The translations under genes were made by a program, and so were the position numbers. Of a DNA stretch of 64,000 nt, positions 21,029 through 38,906 are shown in pieces. Positions within the stretch are counted from its first letter, which is position 1. Each line of letters opens with the position of its first letter. The notes under the pieces were generated by a model that was given only the letters and a program-made list of their open reading frames with translations, was not told the origin of the DNA and ran no database searches. The DNA is from Talinum fruticosum (lineage: Eukaryota > Streptophyta > Magnoliopsida > Caryophyllales > Talinaceae), in contig JAITYX010000052.1 of the NCBI GenBank assembly GCA_021018815.1, positions 3,152,501 through 3,216,500 on the forward strand, read 5' to 3'.

Positions 21029-22996
21029 TGTTTGAATATATATACATATATATCTTTAATCCGATTCGACTAATGAATAAAATTACATAAATATAGCCCG
21101 ATCAACTTCTTTGACGAATATGTTTTGTAGGCAAGATTTCAAACGAGATTAACGCAATAGAATTGAGTAATAAAAATATTAGTTCAACTGATTATGCATT
21201 AAATAAAGAAAATGAAACAAATTGCAAGCACTTACACGAATTCAATTATTGAAACTCAAGAGAAACGTTATTAACAACAAAAATCTATTTGAAACATAAT
21301 TGAGGCCACTTCCGTTGTCGACTAGTTGGTAACTTAAATTTCTATAAAGGGGAGAAACAAAGATTTTCATTTCAAGTACGTTCATTACCTGTACCTTTCG
21401 ACAATTCACATGTTTAAGCAAATCTCACTTGAAGACTCGGACACTCGCTCAATATTTTTTCCGAGTCATGCAAAAGGAATCGGTATAACGATGTTATTCA
21501 TATAGAGTTTTGATTCCAAGGCATTCTGTGTGTCTTAGAAACTTACTTGAGTAAAATAGTATTTTCTCTAACCGATTCGGCCTTCACTTATTTCATTTAT
21601 CGCTTTTAAGTTAGCGACTCGTAAAACTGGTTCTTTATTCCGAGTCCATCCTCACTCGATTAATCGCATTTTGAATATACCAGATTCTCGCTGTTTCTCA
21701 CTCGGAATCTGACTTGTGGTTATCTGTTCTATTGTTTGCATAGTCAGCATTCGTAGTTCTTTTCATGCCGAGTCTATATCAATTTAATCTCCTCTACTAT
21801 TCTTTATCGAACTTGATTCTTCGTCTAGACTTAGTCAAATGGAATTCCGAGTATCATGGATATTAGACTCGTGAAAATTCCATTTCCTTTCGACTCGGAT
21901 AATCTGTTGGTTAACTATTAGAATTATTTTATTATCTCGTGTCTAACCTTGGAGTATTTTATACTTTGAGAACCGAAGGTGTTTTACTTTTGTAGGTTAT
22001 TCAATCGAGGATATTTTTTTAAACTACAAAAGTAGCCGGCTTCGTAACGTCAAATCACCAGCGAGATATGGCTTTTCACCTTCCTCGCTTTCGTCCCGTA
22101 AGATTGTGTCGGAAGCCGTCTGTTTCCATATCCGGAAAACTGAACGCTGAGCTTAACGGTGGCTTCCACCACATTTATCAAGACACTACCGATGGTTTTG
22201 GGACTTCCAAGAGAGTTAAACCGTTGTCCAACGTTCATATTTCAACGGACACTTTTGAGTGACTCGAAAGCCTCTCACAACGGTCACAGAAGACTCTCGG
22301 TCAGCGAGATGAAGACAACGACCACTTTGCTTGGTTATCTATAAATAGAAGCCACTTCACAAGACTTGAAGGTTGCCGAACATATTGTTTATACACTTAC
22401 TTGATCAAAGTTATTGTATTTACTCTCAATCTTCAACTTACAACTCCCACTCGTAATTCATTACTTTACGAGTTGTAAGGTCTTGTACTTAAATACAAAC
22501 TCTTCTTACATTCTTTGTAAGGTCCCTTGACTAAGTCTGTAAAGGTTAACTCAGCTTAGTTGTCCCTAGCTGTAAGGGTTATCTCGGTTAGGAAGTACTA
22601 GATCGGATAAGGAAATTTCGAGTCTAGGAAAATTTATATAGAGTTGTCTAAGGGAGCAACTCAGGTTACGTCAAGTTCACGGTATTTTGTGGACTCAAAA
22701 TAGTGGATTTGACTTCGTGTCCGGATTGACACGGGCCGTGGTTTTCTGCCCCGGGAGGGTTTCCACGTAAAATCTCTGTGTTCTCTTTCGAGTTCATTCT
22801 AGACTCGAGACAGCCTTACTACTCTTGCTTCTTCTAATTCATTGCTTTCCGAGTCCAATCTTTTCGACTCTGTTGTTAGACTCGGAATCTGTCTTTGCCT
22901 TTATTCCGTGCAAAAGTGTGTATTTTCACAAAGATTCTTCTATCACCCTATTCACCCCCTCTAGGGTGACTCGGACTCTCCCCGAGCAAACCTTCA
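21029..22996 (+). repeat. 5' LTR of Copia family R (copy R1)
   Basis: Begins TGTTTGAATATA and ends ...GAGCAAACCTTCA, directly followed by ATTGGTATCGAGCCC, a primer-binding site of the initiator-Met-tRNA type used by Copia elements. Length is 1968 bp, close to the 1.88-kb solo copy R2. It shares with R2 (41871-43750, minus) and R3 (to 50323, plus) the phrases TCTATAAATAGAAGCC, GGTTTCCACGT and CACCCCCTCTAGGGTGAC. Copia R gag follows at 23055. Confidence 0.75.
22340..22347 (+). promoter_or_regulatory. TATA box of the Copia R LTR
   Basis: TATAAATA within TCTATAAATAGAAGCC, about 650 bases before the LTR end. The same phrase is kept in R3 near 49735 (plus) and in R2 near 42445 (minus), so conservation across copies supports it as the element's promoter. 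Confidence 0.65.
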
Positions 22997-23054
22997 ATTG
23001 GTATCGAGCCCAGCCTTTCGTAAAGGATCTAACAATCCAAAGGTTTAAAGATCG

Positions 23055-23470
23055 GATGGTTCGTAACACCGGAGAGTTCGACGAAGGTAGATCTTCCAAC
23101 AGGCCACCAAAATTCAAAGGTTCAAACTTTAGGCACTCGGAAGAAGCTTATGGAATGTTTCCTCATGGATCATGATGAAGAAGTATGGGAAATCATACAA
23201 CAAGGAAATTACATACCAACGAAGACGGATGAATTCAGAATCCTTCCCAAGACAAAGGCTGAGTTCACACCAGCAGAGCGGAGAAGTTCGAAAGAACTTC
23301 AAAGCCATGAACATCCTCATGTGTGCCATAAGCTCGGAAGAGTACAATCGAGTCTCCGCTCGTGACTCGCTAAAGAGGTGTGGGATACCTTGGTCAACAC
23401 CTACGAAGGTACAAGTCGGGTGAGACAAGCGAAGATCGGTCGAGTATCTTCACAAATATGAGCATCACTT
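23055..23470 (+). pseudogene. Copia R gag N-terminal part, frameshifted
   Basis: Starts near MVRNTGEFDEG just after the LTR and primer-binding site. In alternating frames it reads LMDHDEEVWEIIQQGNYIP, then NFKAMNILMCAISSEEYNRV, then NTYEGTSRVRQAKIG, the Copia gag pattern (DUF4219/UBN2). At least two frame shifts and several stops are present. The gag ends abruptly near 23455-23470, where sequence of opposite orientation (Copia T1 gag) takes over. No pol remains. Confidence 0.8.
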
Positions 23471-25772
23471 ACATCTTCAACATAATTCATTGAATCTTAG
23501 TCATCATTTCTTTTCGACAATTTTTCTTAAAGTGTCTCTTATCATCGTAACCCCAACTTACCACCTCCCTCGAATATTCATTACTAGAAAATTGTCACAT
23601 AGCGACGGAAACAATGGATGAAAAACGTAATTTAGCGACTGAATTTCATAATTAGCGACGAAATTTTTCCGTCGCTGATTTTCGCGTCGCTAAAAATTGG
23701 CGACGGAATTATGTTATTCCATCGCTATTCAAATCGGTGACGGAATTTCTTGTTCCGTCGCTGATTGGATTAGCGACGGAATCAAATTCCGTCGCTAATC
23801 CTAACGATGGAATCGCAGAATTCCGTCGCCAATTTTTAGCGACGGAATCGCAGAATTTCATCGCTGATTCATTGCCAATTTTTTTTAAAAATTAACAATT
23901 TTCTATTTTTTGAGTGTTAATACAAAAATCTTAAACGAAATGCAAATTCAAATAATCCGAGCAAGCATAACAACCTCAAATTCAACTTCAATTCAAACAC
24001 AAAAATCATATACAAACACAAAAGTCATAATTAGTCCAACTTCAATTCACCAACATTCATAAAAACTAATTGAAAAAAAAAATACAAGAGTATTACATTA
24101 TTTACAAGCACAAGTTATGTTCTTCATCTTCCTTTTCCTCTTCTTCTTCCTCTTTCTCATTATCTTCACCTTCTACCTCATTTTCATTCCACCCATGCCT
24201 ATCAAAATAAATTATATTAAATCCTCTAAAATCTAACATTTTATAGTAAACAAAGTAAATTATAAATACAATCAATAATGAGGGAGGATGGAGAAAGCAT
24301 ACCTACAAGATGTTAAAGGTGGTTAGTTGGCGGTGGTGGTGGCCTCTTGCTCTCTCACACTCTCACTTCTCTCTAATTCTCAATCTATCTCTCCTTATGA
24401 TTTTGCCGAGCCTCGTTGAAATCGGGCTTTTATTTGCAACATAACGACGGATCAAAAATTAGTTAGCGACGGAATCAGTCTGTCACTAATTAAAAATTTT
24501 AAAATTTCAAAACTGGAGAAAATTTAATAACCCGCCAACCTAAAATTTTTCAAATTTTGAATTAGTCTGCCGCTAACTAAAAATTTGAAAATTTTTATAT
24601 ATTTGAAAAATGAAAATAGGCGGCACATTTAAATTTTAAAAATTTTGGATTAGCGACAGAATTTTCCGTCGCTAATTTAAATTTGAAAATTTATATATTT
24701 TTTCGAATTAAAATAGGCGGCAAATTTAAAATTTTTAAAATTTTGAATTAGCGACTGAATAATTCCGTAGCTAATTAAAAAAATTAAAAATTAGATTTAA
24801 CGACGGACTGATTCCGTCGCTAAGTAAAAAAAAAATTAGATTTAGCGACGGAATTAGCGACGGATTGATTCTGTCGCTTAATAAAAAAATTTTAAAAATT
24901 ATTTTCAAAAATCCGTCGCTATTTTTTCCATTTCCGTCACTAGGTCCGTCGCTAATAAGTAAAATAGCGATGGAATTTGTTTCCGTCGCTAAGTTCATTT
25001 TATCCGACAATTGTTAGTTTCAGTCGCTGTTTCCGTCCCTAGTTAACGACGGACGCGATTCCGTCGCTATTTAACGTTTTTGTAGTAGTGATTGGGACCT
25101 ATCCCTTACTTTGGACTTTGATTAACCTCTAAAATTATCATGTTTCCCCTTCCTCTAACAGATCAATGTACTCTCCAATGAATTTCCCAAATATTTCTTG
25201 CGAATAATTTCACTCAAGATTATATCCTCAATTTCATCATACTTAAGTGTATTAGACCCTCTAATACTACTAACGAGAGAAACTATAGTGTCCCATGACT
25301 CAAGCAAGGAGTTTACTTCATTATCGAAATTGATTTTCACTGAAGCAAGTTTTGAAATTATCATATTAAAATCATTAATATGATCTCTAACACTAGTGTT
25401 ATCAACCATCTTAAGATCAAATAAATCACACATCCAATATTCGTCGCTGAAGGTTTCTCGTACATATTTGATAGAGATTCAAGCAACCCCTTCGTTGTCA
25501 TTTCATCCATCAAGTTGAAGGCAATGTTTCTAACCAATGTCAATGTCACCATTCCCAACGCTTGCCGATCAAGAAGATCCCACTCCTTTTGGTCCATTGT
25601 TACCGGTTTCTCTTCCAAGGGTTCATACAACTCGTTTTGATACAAGCAGGCCCTCTATCTCGCATCTTCCAAAAGTAAAATCCTTACCATCGAATTGATC
25701 GATCTTTACCTTTCCTCTCTTTATTGTTTGATATGAACTCTCTAACCAAAACTCTCCAACTTTGATACCAGT
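23455..25772 (-). pseudogene. Copia T1 gag, minus strand, split by a CACTA-type element
   Basis: Read on the minus strand from the LTR at 25773: a primer-binding site of the AACTGGTATCAAAG type, then KGKVKIDQFDGKDFTF (about 25715), QNELYEPLEEKPVTMDQ, EWDLLDRQALGMVTLTLVRN, DHINDFNMIISKLASV and DIILSEIIRKKYLG (about 25190). It is interrupted at 25090 and resumes at 23578 with a degraded zinc knuckle (RHFKKNCRK, about 23530-23500). This is a Tnt1-like Copia gag with frame shifts. A remnant of the same insertion lies upstream of TRL-B (54490-55976), so it was present before the TRL duplication. Confidence 0.85.
23579..25090. mobile_element. Non-autonomous CACTA (En/Spm)-type element with repeated GCGACGGAA units
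   Basis: Ends are CATTACTAGAAAATTG on the left and, reading inward on the other strand, CACTACTACAAAAACG on the right, flanked by a 3-bp duplication (ATT at 23576-23578 and 25091-25093). Both features fit CACTA elements. Both ends carry dense inverted copies of TAGCGACGGAAT/ATTCCGTCGCTA-type units (about 23600-23870 and 24640-25075), the usual subterminal repeats. The centre (23880-24430) is AT-rich and includes a CT-rich stretch; I see no transposase, so it would depend on one supplied elsewhere. It interrupts the Copia T1 gag; the TRL-B copy of that gag lacks it. Confidence 0.85.
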
Positions 25773-26243
25773 TGTTAAGATCGGGAAATTCACTCTCACA
25801 AAATATAATAAAAAATAAGAAGAAAAGATTGAACAATATACAAGAATTTAATGTGAAAAATCCAAAATTAAAAAAACCACGAATAATGCACTAGAATTTG
25901 GTAGCTTTATAAAGAATTTCTTCCTCTAGCCATTATAAATTGCTACACCTTACTACAAACATCAATGGAGACTTACAAGGAATTATATAGTCATAAAATC
26001 GATTCACCAATGCTAGAAACTACCCACAATAGATGAAAATAGTAGAAGTTAAAGAGCCAACAACCAACATGACCGTGTGAGCTGGCACAAGCACCCCGTG
26101 TCCAGCGCTGGCTGCTGCTCCGCTTTTCAGGCCATGTAGGTCGTTCCTCTTGCCCATTAAGTTGTACTAGCTATTCCAAGCCTCGAACCATAATTTTTCG
26201 AGCCCAAACGCCCATCCGCAGCTCCATTCCACTAGTTCCCACA
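25773..26243 (-). repeat. 5' LTR of Copia T1 (minus strand)
   Basis: On the minus strand it begins TGTGGGAACTAG and ends ...GATCTTAACA, followed by the primer-binding site. It shares the phrase GGGCTCGAAAAATTATGG with the T2 LTRs (GGGCTCGGAAAATCGCA) in TRL-A intron 1 and with the T1 remnant LTR near 54550. Length is 471 bp. A cut-down part of this LTR remains at the matching place upstream of TRL-B. Confidence 0.75.
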
Positions 26244-27002
26244 TTTTTCTCTAACTTCCCAACGAATGCTGAGTTGGTTTTGCTGTAGGAAATTAGAATG
26301 AAGTAACTCATAATTAAAGTCCACCTGTAATTCGCTTTTATAATAAGACAATTAATCTTTTGTGGGTAACACTCACAGAGAATACCTTAAAAACCATGAA
26401 TTTCGTATACAAGCTTGAAAAATTCTAACCTAGAATCAACTTAAAGTAACTCATAACTTATTATTTAGACACACTCAAAAATATCAATTTTATCAAAATA
26501 TACAAGATAGCACATGCTATATATTATATTCTTAATAGATTTAATCAAATGAAATCAAAAGTAGTTCTAGAACGTGTATACCTTTGTCTAAATCTAGATT
26601 TTTGTCTTATTGTGATTTATTTTATTTGTTAATTAATGTGAAAGTTCAATCGTAATTCTGAGACTATTTGATAAGGTATGTATATAACAATTTTTTTCTT
26701 TTATCATTTAAATTTGCTTCTTTTGTCCAATTATCTATCGACACATAAGAACTGAGAATTTCATGCATCGGTTAGAATGTAGTTTTTGTTGTGTTGGTGG
26801 CTTCTGGTTTCGACAACTACGCATCATCCATGCTTATGTACGACTTGGCACATTTTCAACATCGCCTCTCATTTGTCAACCAACTTGCATAAAAATCCTA
26901 GACGATAACACCAACCAGAAAAAGGACTCTTCAATCGTCCACAATCACAACACGGCTACTCCCCCTCCCCCTTCGCCCAAAATAAAATCTTGAGAAGGGA
27001 GA
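26244..27002 (+). promoter_or_regulatory. Upstream region of TRL-A, shared with TRL-B
   Basis: From CACATTTTTCTCTAACTTCC to the ATG this matches the TRL-B upstream region (about 55998-56902) along its whole length, so the promoter was copied with the gene. It is AT-rich far from the gene and C-rich (CCCCCTCCCCCTTCGCCC) just before the ATG. I could not choose a TATA box. TRL-B has an extra about 150-bp tandem copy of one part of it. Confidence 0.6.
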
Positions 27003-33262
<6,260 letters not shown>

Positions 33263-33289
33263 ATAAGTTGTTGTAATATCAGAGTTATA

Positions 33290-34138
33290 TATTGCTAAAA
33301 AATCAGGACATGTAAATTTAAAGACATTGACCAAGAAGCAGAAACAGTTAAAAAATATGAATAAAAACTTCTCATGATACACCTCTTTGAGTACAAATAA
33401 ACCCAAAAGAATATAAGGAATAAGCATAAAACTTTTTTAACTTTCCTTATGCTAATCTTTTCTCAATTTTTCTCGATTATTTTTTAATTTTTCTTGTTTT
33501 TTACTTATTTTCATTTTTTTAAAACTAATATTATTGAAATAAGAATCATGAATACAACTCAATTCCAAATGATCTATCAACCACTAGGGGATACATCCAA
33601 GTTTTCATTAATATAAATCCTCCTTTTCAAACCACAAAAATAAACTAAACATCATCTTCATACAACCCTAAACTACCCATCTTAAGAAATGTTGCTCCTT
33701 AACCTTGACATAGGATTGGAAGATGTGTTTAGGTCAATTGTAAAACAGGTATAGATGCAATGAAAAAGCGAGTTAAAACTCAAAGGACTAACAAAGATGG
33801 TATATATAGTAGGGTGGATTTTTTACTCATGTAGTTTAAAAATAAATGAATGCCTCTATCATATTACATGTTGCACATGCCAAACTATTGTCTTAAAGAT
33901 AGACAGAATAAGTTCTACAGGAAATGTAATAAGGAAGAGTCACACATGAAATGAAATGAGACTAAATATAACGAATTAGTCTATAAAGTTCAAAATCTCA
34001 CAAGTTACTCCACCAAAATCAAACAACTAGCTTAATAATTGAATGTTGGGATTCAAATAGGACGTAGATTGACACATTTTAGATCAAATTCTACCATGTA
34101 CATCATACTTAACCAAATTGTTGACTCTTGTTGGGAAA
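33290..34138 (-). mobile_element. Remnant of a second Athila-like element (non-coding internal part)
   Basis: From about 33360 to 34090 this is a diverged copy of 36120-36880 in the same orientation, with shared phrases such as CACCTCTTTGAGTACAAA/CACCTCTTTAAGCACAAA, GGAATAAGCATAAAACTTTTT and AATGAATGCCTCTATC. It therefore belongs to a related element, into which the LTR at 34139 was probably inserted. TRL-A homology with TRL-B stops at about 33290, where this begins. Confidence 0.65.
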
Positions 34139-35567
34139 ATACCGCAAGCGCACGGTATAGATATACCTAGAAACCGACGAGTACAGGTCGTGTCCGCGAG
34201 GAATTCACTTTCAAGTACTAAATCCGCCTAAAAACTCTAATCTAGGTGAAACTCAGTTCGACAATGATTTTTGTTTCTGGACTCAACTAGTAACGAAATA
34301 ATTAAGAGAAATCAATTGGATAATAAGCCTTAGATTGGGATTCATCACACTACTATGCTTGAAATCAAAATCGAGTACCGCTTGAGATTTGCCTATGCTA
34401 GTAATTTAGAAGGGGAAGACAACAATTAAACCTATCTTCACCTACTTTTGAAGGTCAAAGACTAATCTTGTTCAATCTAATCACCTACTTTCGTGGGATT
34501 AATAAAGAACAAAATCACAACAAATGCATCTCATAACCCCTAATTAGAACCTTAATTATTTTCATAACAAAATTTTAATCGCTCACAATGTCATTCTAGG
34601 TGAGTTTCCATCTTTCGATGTTCACAAAACCCGAGTAAAAGCATAGGAGTCCTCTTTCGAGGCGTTCATAGAAAAAGTGATAAGCGAAGTGAATTCTAAC
34701 CTAACAAGCATACAACAATCCAATTGGTATTCAATTCATGATTATCAAGGCATAAAAGGGATTCCCCAAACATGATACTAAACGATTGACAAGATTCGAA
34801 GAAAATAGCCATGGAAAAACGATGAGAAACGGTAAAGAAAAGACAAAGGGAAGAGGTTACAATTACCGAATGAAAACTTGATGCGATTCAATAGTAATTG
34901 CTCTTCAAGTAGACAATGAATATTGCAAGTGTTTGAGTCTCCTCTCAAAGCTCTCTAATGAAAAACCTTAGCTAAAACTTAGATAATGAAAAGATATCCC
35001 GAAATTACAATTAGGAAACCGAAATATCGCGAAACAAGTAAGTTGCACGGCCTACCGTACTGGGGTTTCAGCCGCAATTTCGCACAACTGTGCAAGTTCT
35101 GCACGACAGAGTTGTGCGAAAACCTTGAAGTTTCTGCCTCTTTTGAACGGGCCATGCAGCTTCCGCACGTAGGCCGTGTACGACTTCAATTTTTATAACT
35201 TCTCGCTAGGTCGTGCAAGGAATGCACAGGTGGTCGTGCGACCTTCCTTGACTTCGAGCCTTTCGCTCGATGGTCCGCATGGCTGTGCGGATCTCTCACA
35301 CTGCTTGTGTAACTTTACTTAATGTGTTCTAGGCTTCTTTCTCGCCTCCTTTTAGGCCCGAACTTTCCTCTTCATCGCTTTTCATCAAATTGCCTCTAAT
35401 CTCTCTAATTTAAAGCCAAAAACCCGTAATTAAGATATTTACGAGCTTAGGTGACGATAAAGAGAAAATGAGCAAAATCTAACCCAAAGCTAAACAAATA
35501 TCATTGAAATCATCATGGAATTGGGTTAAATAATACCTTAAAAACCGATAAATACGAGGTTTAACCA
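34139..35567 (-). repeat. 3' LTR of an Athila-like Ty3 element
   Basis: Minus strand: preceded by the purine-rich AAGCATGGGGAG, it begins TGGTTAAACCTCG and ends ...CGGTATTTTCCCAACA. The end region carries ACCGTGCGCTTGCGGTATTT, a phrase often found in plant Athila-group LTRs. Length is 1429 bp. A hairpin TTCGCACAAC/GTTGTGCGAA lies at 35079-35120. The matching 5' LTR is not in the window. Confidence 0.7.
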
Positions 35568-37390
35568 CTCCCCATGCTTAGCTCTTACTTGTCCCCAAGC
35601 AAGATTGTCAATTAGCGATCCCGGGTTAAAACCTCACATTCACCCTCTTCAGGTGACGAGTTAGCAGTTTAATGAATGGGAATAACCATGCATGTAGACA
35701 ACCTATTCAAAGTTTTATACTTTCCATGAAAACTTGCTTGAAAATTTCAATGACTACAATGCTTGGTTATAATGCATGACTGTCTCATATTGAACCACAT
35801 TAACACTCATGATGCCCTCAAACAAATGGTGAACTAGTTTCACTGGTAGAACCTCACTTTAGGAAATGTGGATTACTCCAACTCATTTGAAATTTGTTTT
35901 TGAGGGTTATCTCAATATCTCTTTCAAAAAACATAACATACCATAAGCTTGGTCATATTCTCATTCTCCACCAATATGGAGGTAAAAATGTAAGGGCAAT
36001 CAACAGGTTTTTCAAAGCTTGTGACGTGGCCAAGGTTCATCGGTAGAAAGGGGAATAAATTTGGGAAATGTGAAGCTAAATAACCGACGCTTAACAATTA
36101 AGGAGCAAAGAACACTTCTAATCATGACTAAAAACTTTCTCCCAATTCACCTCTTTAAGCACAAACAAGCTTTAAGACAACTTAAGGAATGAGCATAAAA
36201 CTTTTTGAATTTTCCACATGCCAAACACTTATTTCTTCACTCTTTTTTCTTTCTTTTCTTTCAGAATTTTTTTTCATTTTTCTTTCTTTTCTTCCTTCCT
36301 TTTTTTTTTTCAAGTATTTAAAACTTATAGGAATAGATATAATTGGCATGGGAATCATAAACACTACTTAATTCCAAAAGAGTCTAAAAGGGGGACTTAT
36401 CATTTTTTCTTTTCCACACGAGTCCCCAATTCAAACTACAAACCGAATGCAACACTACATCATTCAACCCAAAACTACCCAATAAGTATTGCTCCACTAG
36501 ACCCAACTTTGGTATAGGAAATGTATAAAGGCCAAAGGTAAAGTAGATGCAGGTGTATCCAAAAACAGGTTAAGGCTCAAAGGGGTAGCAAAAGGGTATA
36601 AATGAATGGGATGACTTTTTGGCTCATGTAACTTGAAAACAAATGAATGCCTCTATCGTATTACACAATGCACAATCTCAAAGAGAAACAGAGCAAGTTC
36701 AAGAGGAATGCATCAAGGACGAGTCACACAAAGAACGAAACATGAGATTAAAAATTGATGAATTTGTCTATAAGGCTCAAAGTCTCACGAGACTTATCCA
36801 CCACAATCAACAACTAGCTCAAAAGATTTACCACATGCTCAATTTTGACCAATCATGCAAACAAATTCTCAAAGACAACCGGCAAGCAACACAAGGCATC
36901 ACAATCAAATTAATTTGTAAGTTCATTTCCACACAAAGTTTCCACCAAGAATGGGCAATCAAATCATACACAATCACGCCCATTTATCAACTATCACACT
37001 TCACATCATCATCATAAGAGGGGTTTTGAAAACAATCATCTTTTTTTTTCAAAGCAAAGAAAACTAACTTAAAGAAACTCACGAAAAGAAAGCGAATGAA
37101 GAGTGGAACGTGTTTACCTTAAGTGCTTACAGATGCCCATCGCTTCGCGTCTCTTATTGTGATTAAAACAGAAAAAGGAAAAATAATAGACAATGCAAAT
37201 TCCTAACTAATATGCTCATGCTTAGTCCTATATGCTAGTAACGTGAAAGAAAACAAAGAAAGCAAAAACTAATGCAACTATATGAACGCATTGCTAACTA
37301 TATGCAACTATACTACCCCAAATCATCCACCGATCAACAAATATCTCTCAAATCATTCAGTCATACCAAATCAAATGTCAATGTAACAAT
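35568..37390 (-). mobile_element. Athila-like element, 3' non-coding part
   Basis: Lies between the pol/downstream ORF remnants and the 3' LTR of the minus-strand element. There is no reading frame of note. It includes a long pyrimidine-rich stretch (about 36230-36312) and the block repeated at 33360-34090. Confidence 0.6.
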
Positions 37391-38880
37391 CCCCCATGCT
37401 TGAGCAATTCATTGTCCTTAATAAAAGAAAAACGCGAGAAAGAGAGGGTACAGGAGTAAAACTCACAGGTGCATCGGTGTAGGCCGGGTGGCCCATGAGG
37501 TTGCCACTCAAGTGGAGGATAGGGGCACTGGAAGTGCTCATAAGCATGGAAAACAAGACGCTCCACCCCTTCAATACGGCTATCAAGATGCTCAAAACCT
37601 TATCGTGTCTCGGTTCGATGCTTGCTACACACAATCTCTCAAATCGTCCCGACCAACTTAAAGGCGGTTGAGATGGTCGAGGATGGACTGGAACATGTGC
37701 TTAGTGGTGGGAGGAGTAACAAAAAGAGGAATGTAGACGCCATTAGGTCATGTAGCTTTTTGCTTCTCGGAGTTACCCGGATGGCCCGGATGGCCTAGCT
37801 TCAACTTCAAGCATGAGATGGAGCGGCATTGGATCCACTCCCTTGTGAGGCGAACCGACCATATGACAAATTGCGCTCATCGATAATAGTGGTCTTGGCA
37901 GGATCGGGAGACAAAATAGAGCTACCCCGTGGTAGTTGACAAAAAAGCATTGCCTTGAAGCATGAAGAGTTTCATATGCGTGCAAGCATCATAGTTAAGC
38001 ATACCGCCGGGGTGTAGCAATTTAAGTGAAGATAAATCAACCCCGACTCCTAAGCTCACAGACTAAAGCGATGAATAATGCCACCGGTAGCTAAACAAGT
38101 GGACTTGGTCACTAATTGGTCCCTAATGTGCTCTAACGAGCAAAGTGTCATAGTTAACAGGGACCTCATGCGGGGTTGCCCATATCAAAAAGAGCTTCGA
38201 GCTCCTAACGATATTCGACTATCATGGTGAGCAAAAACGGAGTTGGCCGAGTACGTCGAAGGTAACGAAGGATGGGGTTACGAGATGAATATGGCTTTTC
38301 TCTTTTGGGGGTTAAAATACCGGATACGCCCATCACGTAAAGGGTAAGTCGGTCTTGCCTCACAACTAATAGATTCCCAAAAGCTTGAGAAGAATAATTT
38401 CGATGCCGACAGGTAAGGAGACCGTGGCGAGGGGCCAAGGGCATTATTAAAATCGCCCTAACTCATGACATAAGTTTTATTCCCTAAACGTAAATGCACT
38501 CGCATAACTGTCCTCCTTATCGGATGGGTTGGTATCAAGTGTAAATGAACTATAGAATTCATAGACAAGCCTAGCAAATACCCCAAATGTCGAGGAACTA
38601 GCTCGAGCAAACCCAAATTGGACAATAAAGCACGAAGGTCATCCTACAAACCCAAATTTGTCATCTAATCCACATCTACAAATTTAGGCGCTCTCATCTC
38701 TCCAGACACAATTTCATCGAACTTGGAGCATTGGGCAACATTAACAAACTCAATTCCATACACATTATCAACACGAGAGGATTGAGAGCTTTTACCTCGG
38801 GCCATAGGGGCTCGGCCGGAAGAGGAAGCACTGGTGGTGTTTGTGGTGTGCGGGTTCTTCTTGGGCGGCATTGTGAAGGA
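37391..38880 (-). pseudogene. Athila-like ORF downstream of integrase, decayed
   Basis: On the minus strand an ORF begins near 38871 with MPPKKNPHTTN, a Ser-rich linker, then VDNVYGIEFVNVAQCSKFDE and SGEMRAPKFVDVD before a stop. Weakly readable sequence follows to about 37400. The wording recalls the plant retrotransposon ORF-1/putative transposon protein family seen with Athila elements. Its place after integrase is that of the extra env-like ORF. The family call is tentative. Confidence 0.5.
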
Positions 38881-38906
38881 ACAATGGAAGCTATTTCGGA
38901 CCCAAT

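Noticed and set aside
23600..25075. Repeated GCGACGGAA words considered as a CRISPR-like array or satellite
   Set aside because: The units are irregularly spaced, in both orientations, and limited to the ends of an element with CACTA termini and a 3-bp duplication.
36643..37017. 124-residue plus-strand frame
   Set aside because: It is antisense to the Athila non-coding region, and its copy at 33840-34090 does not keep the frame.
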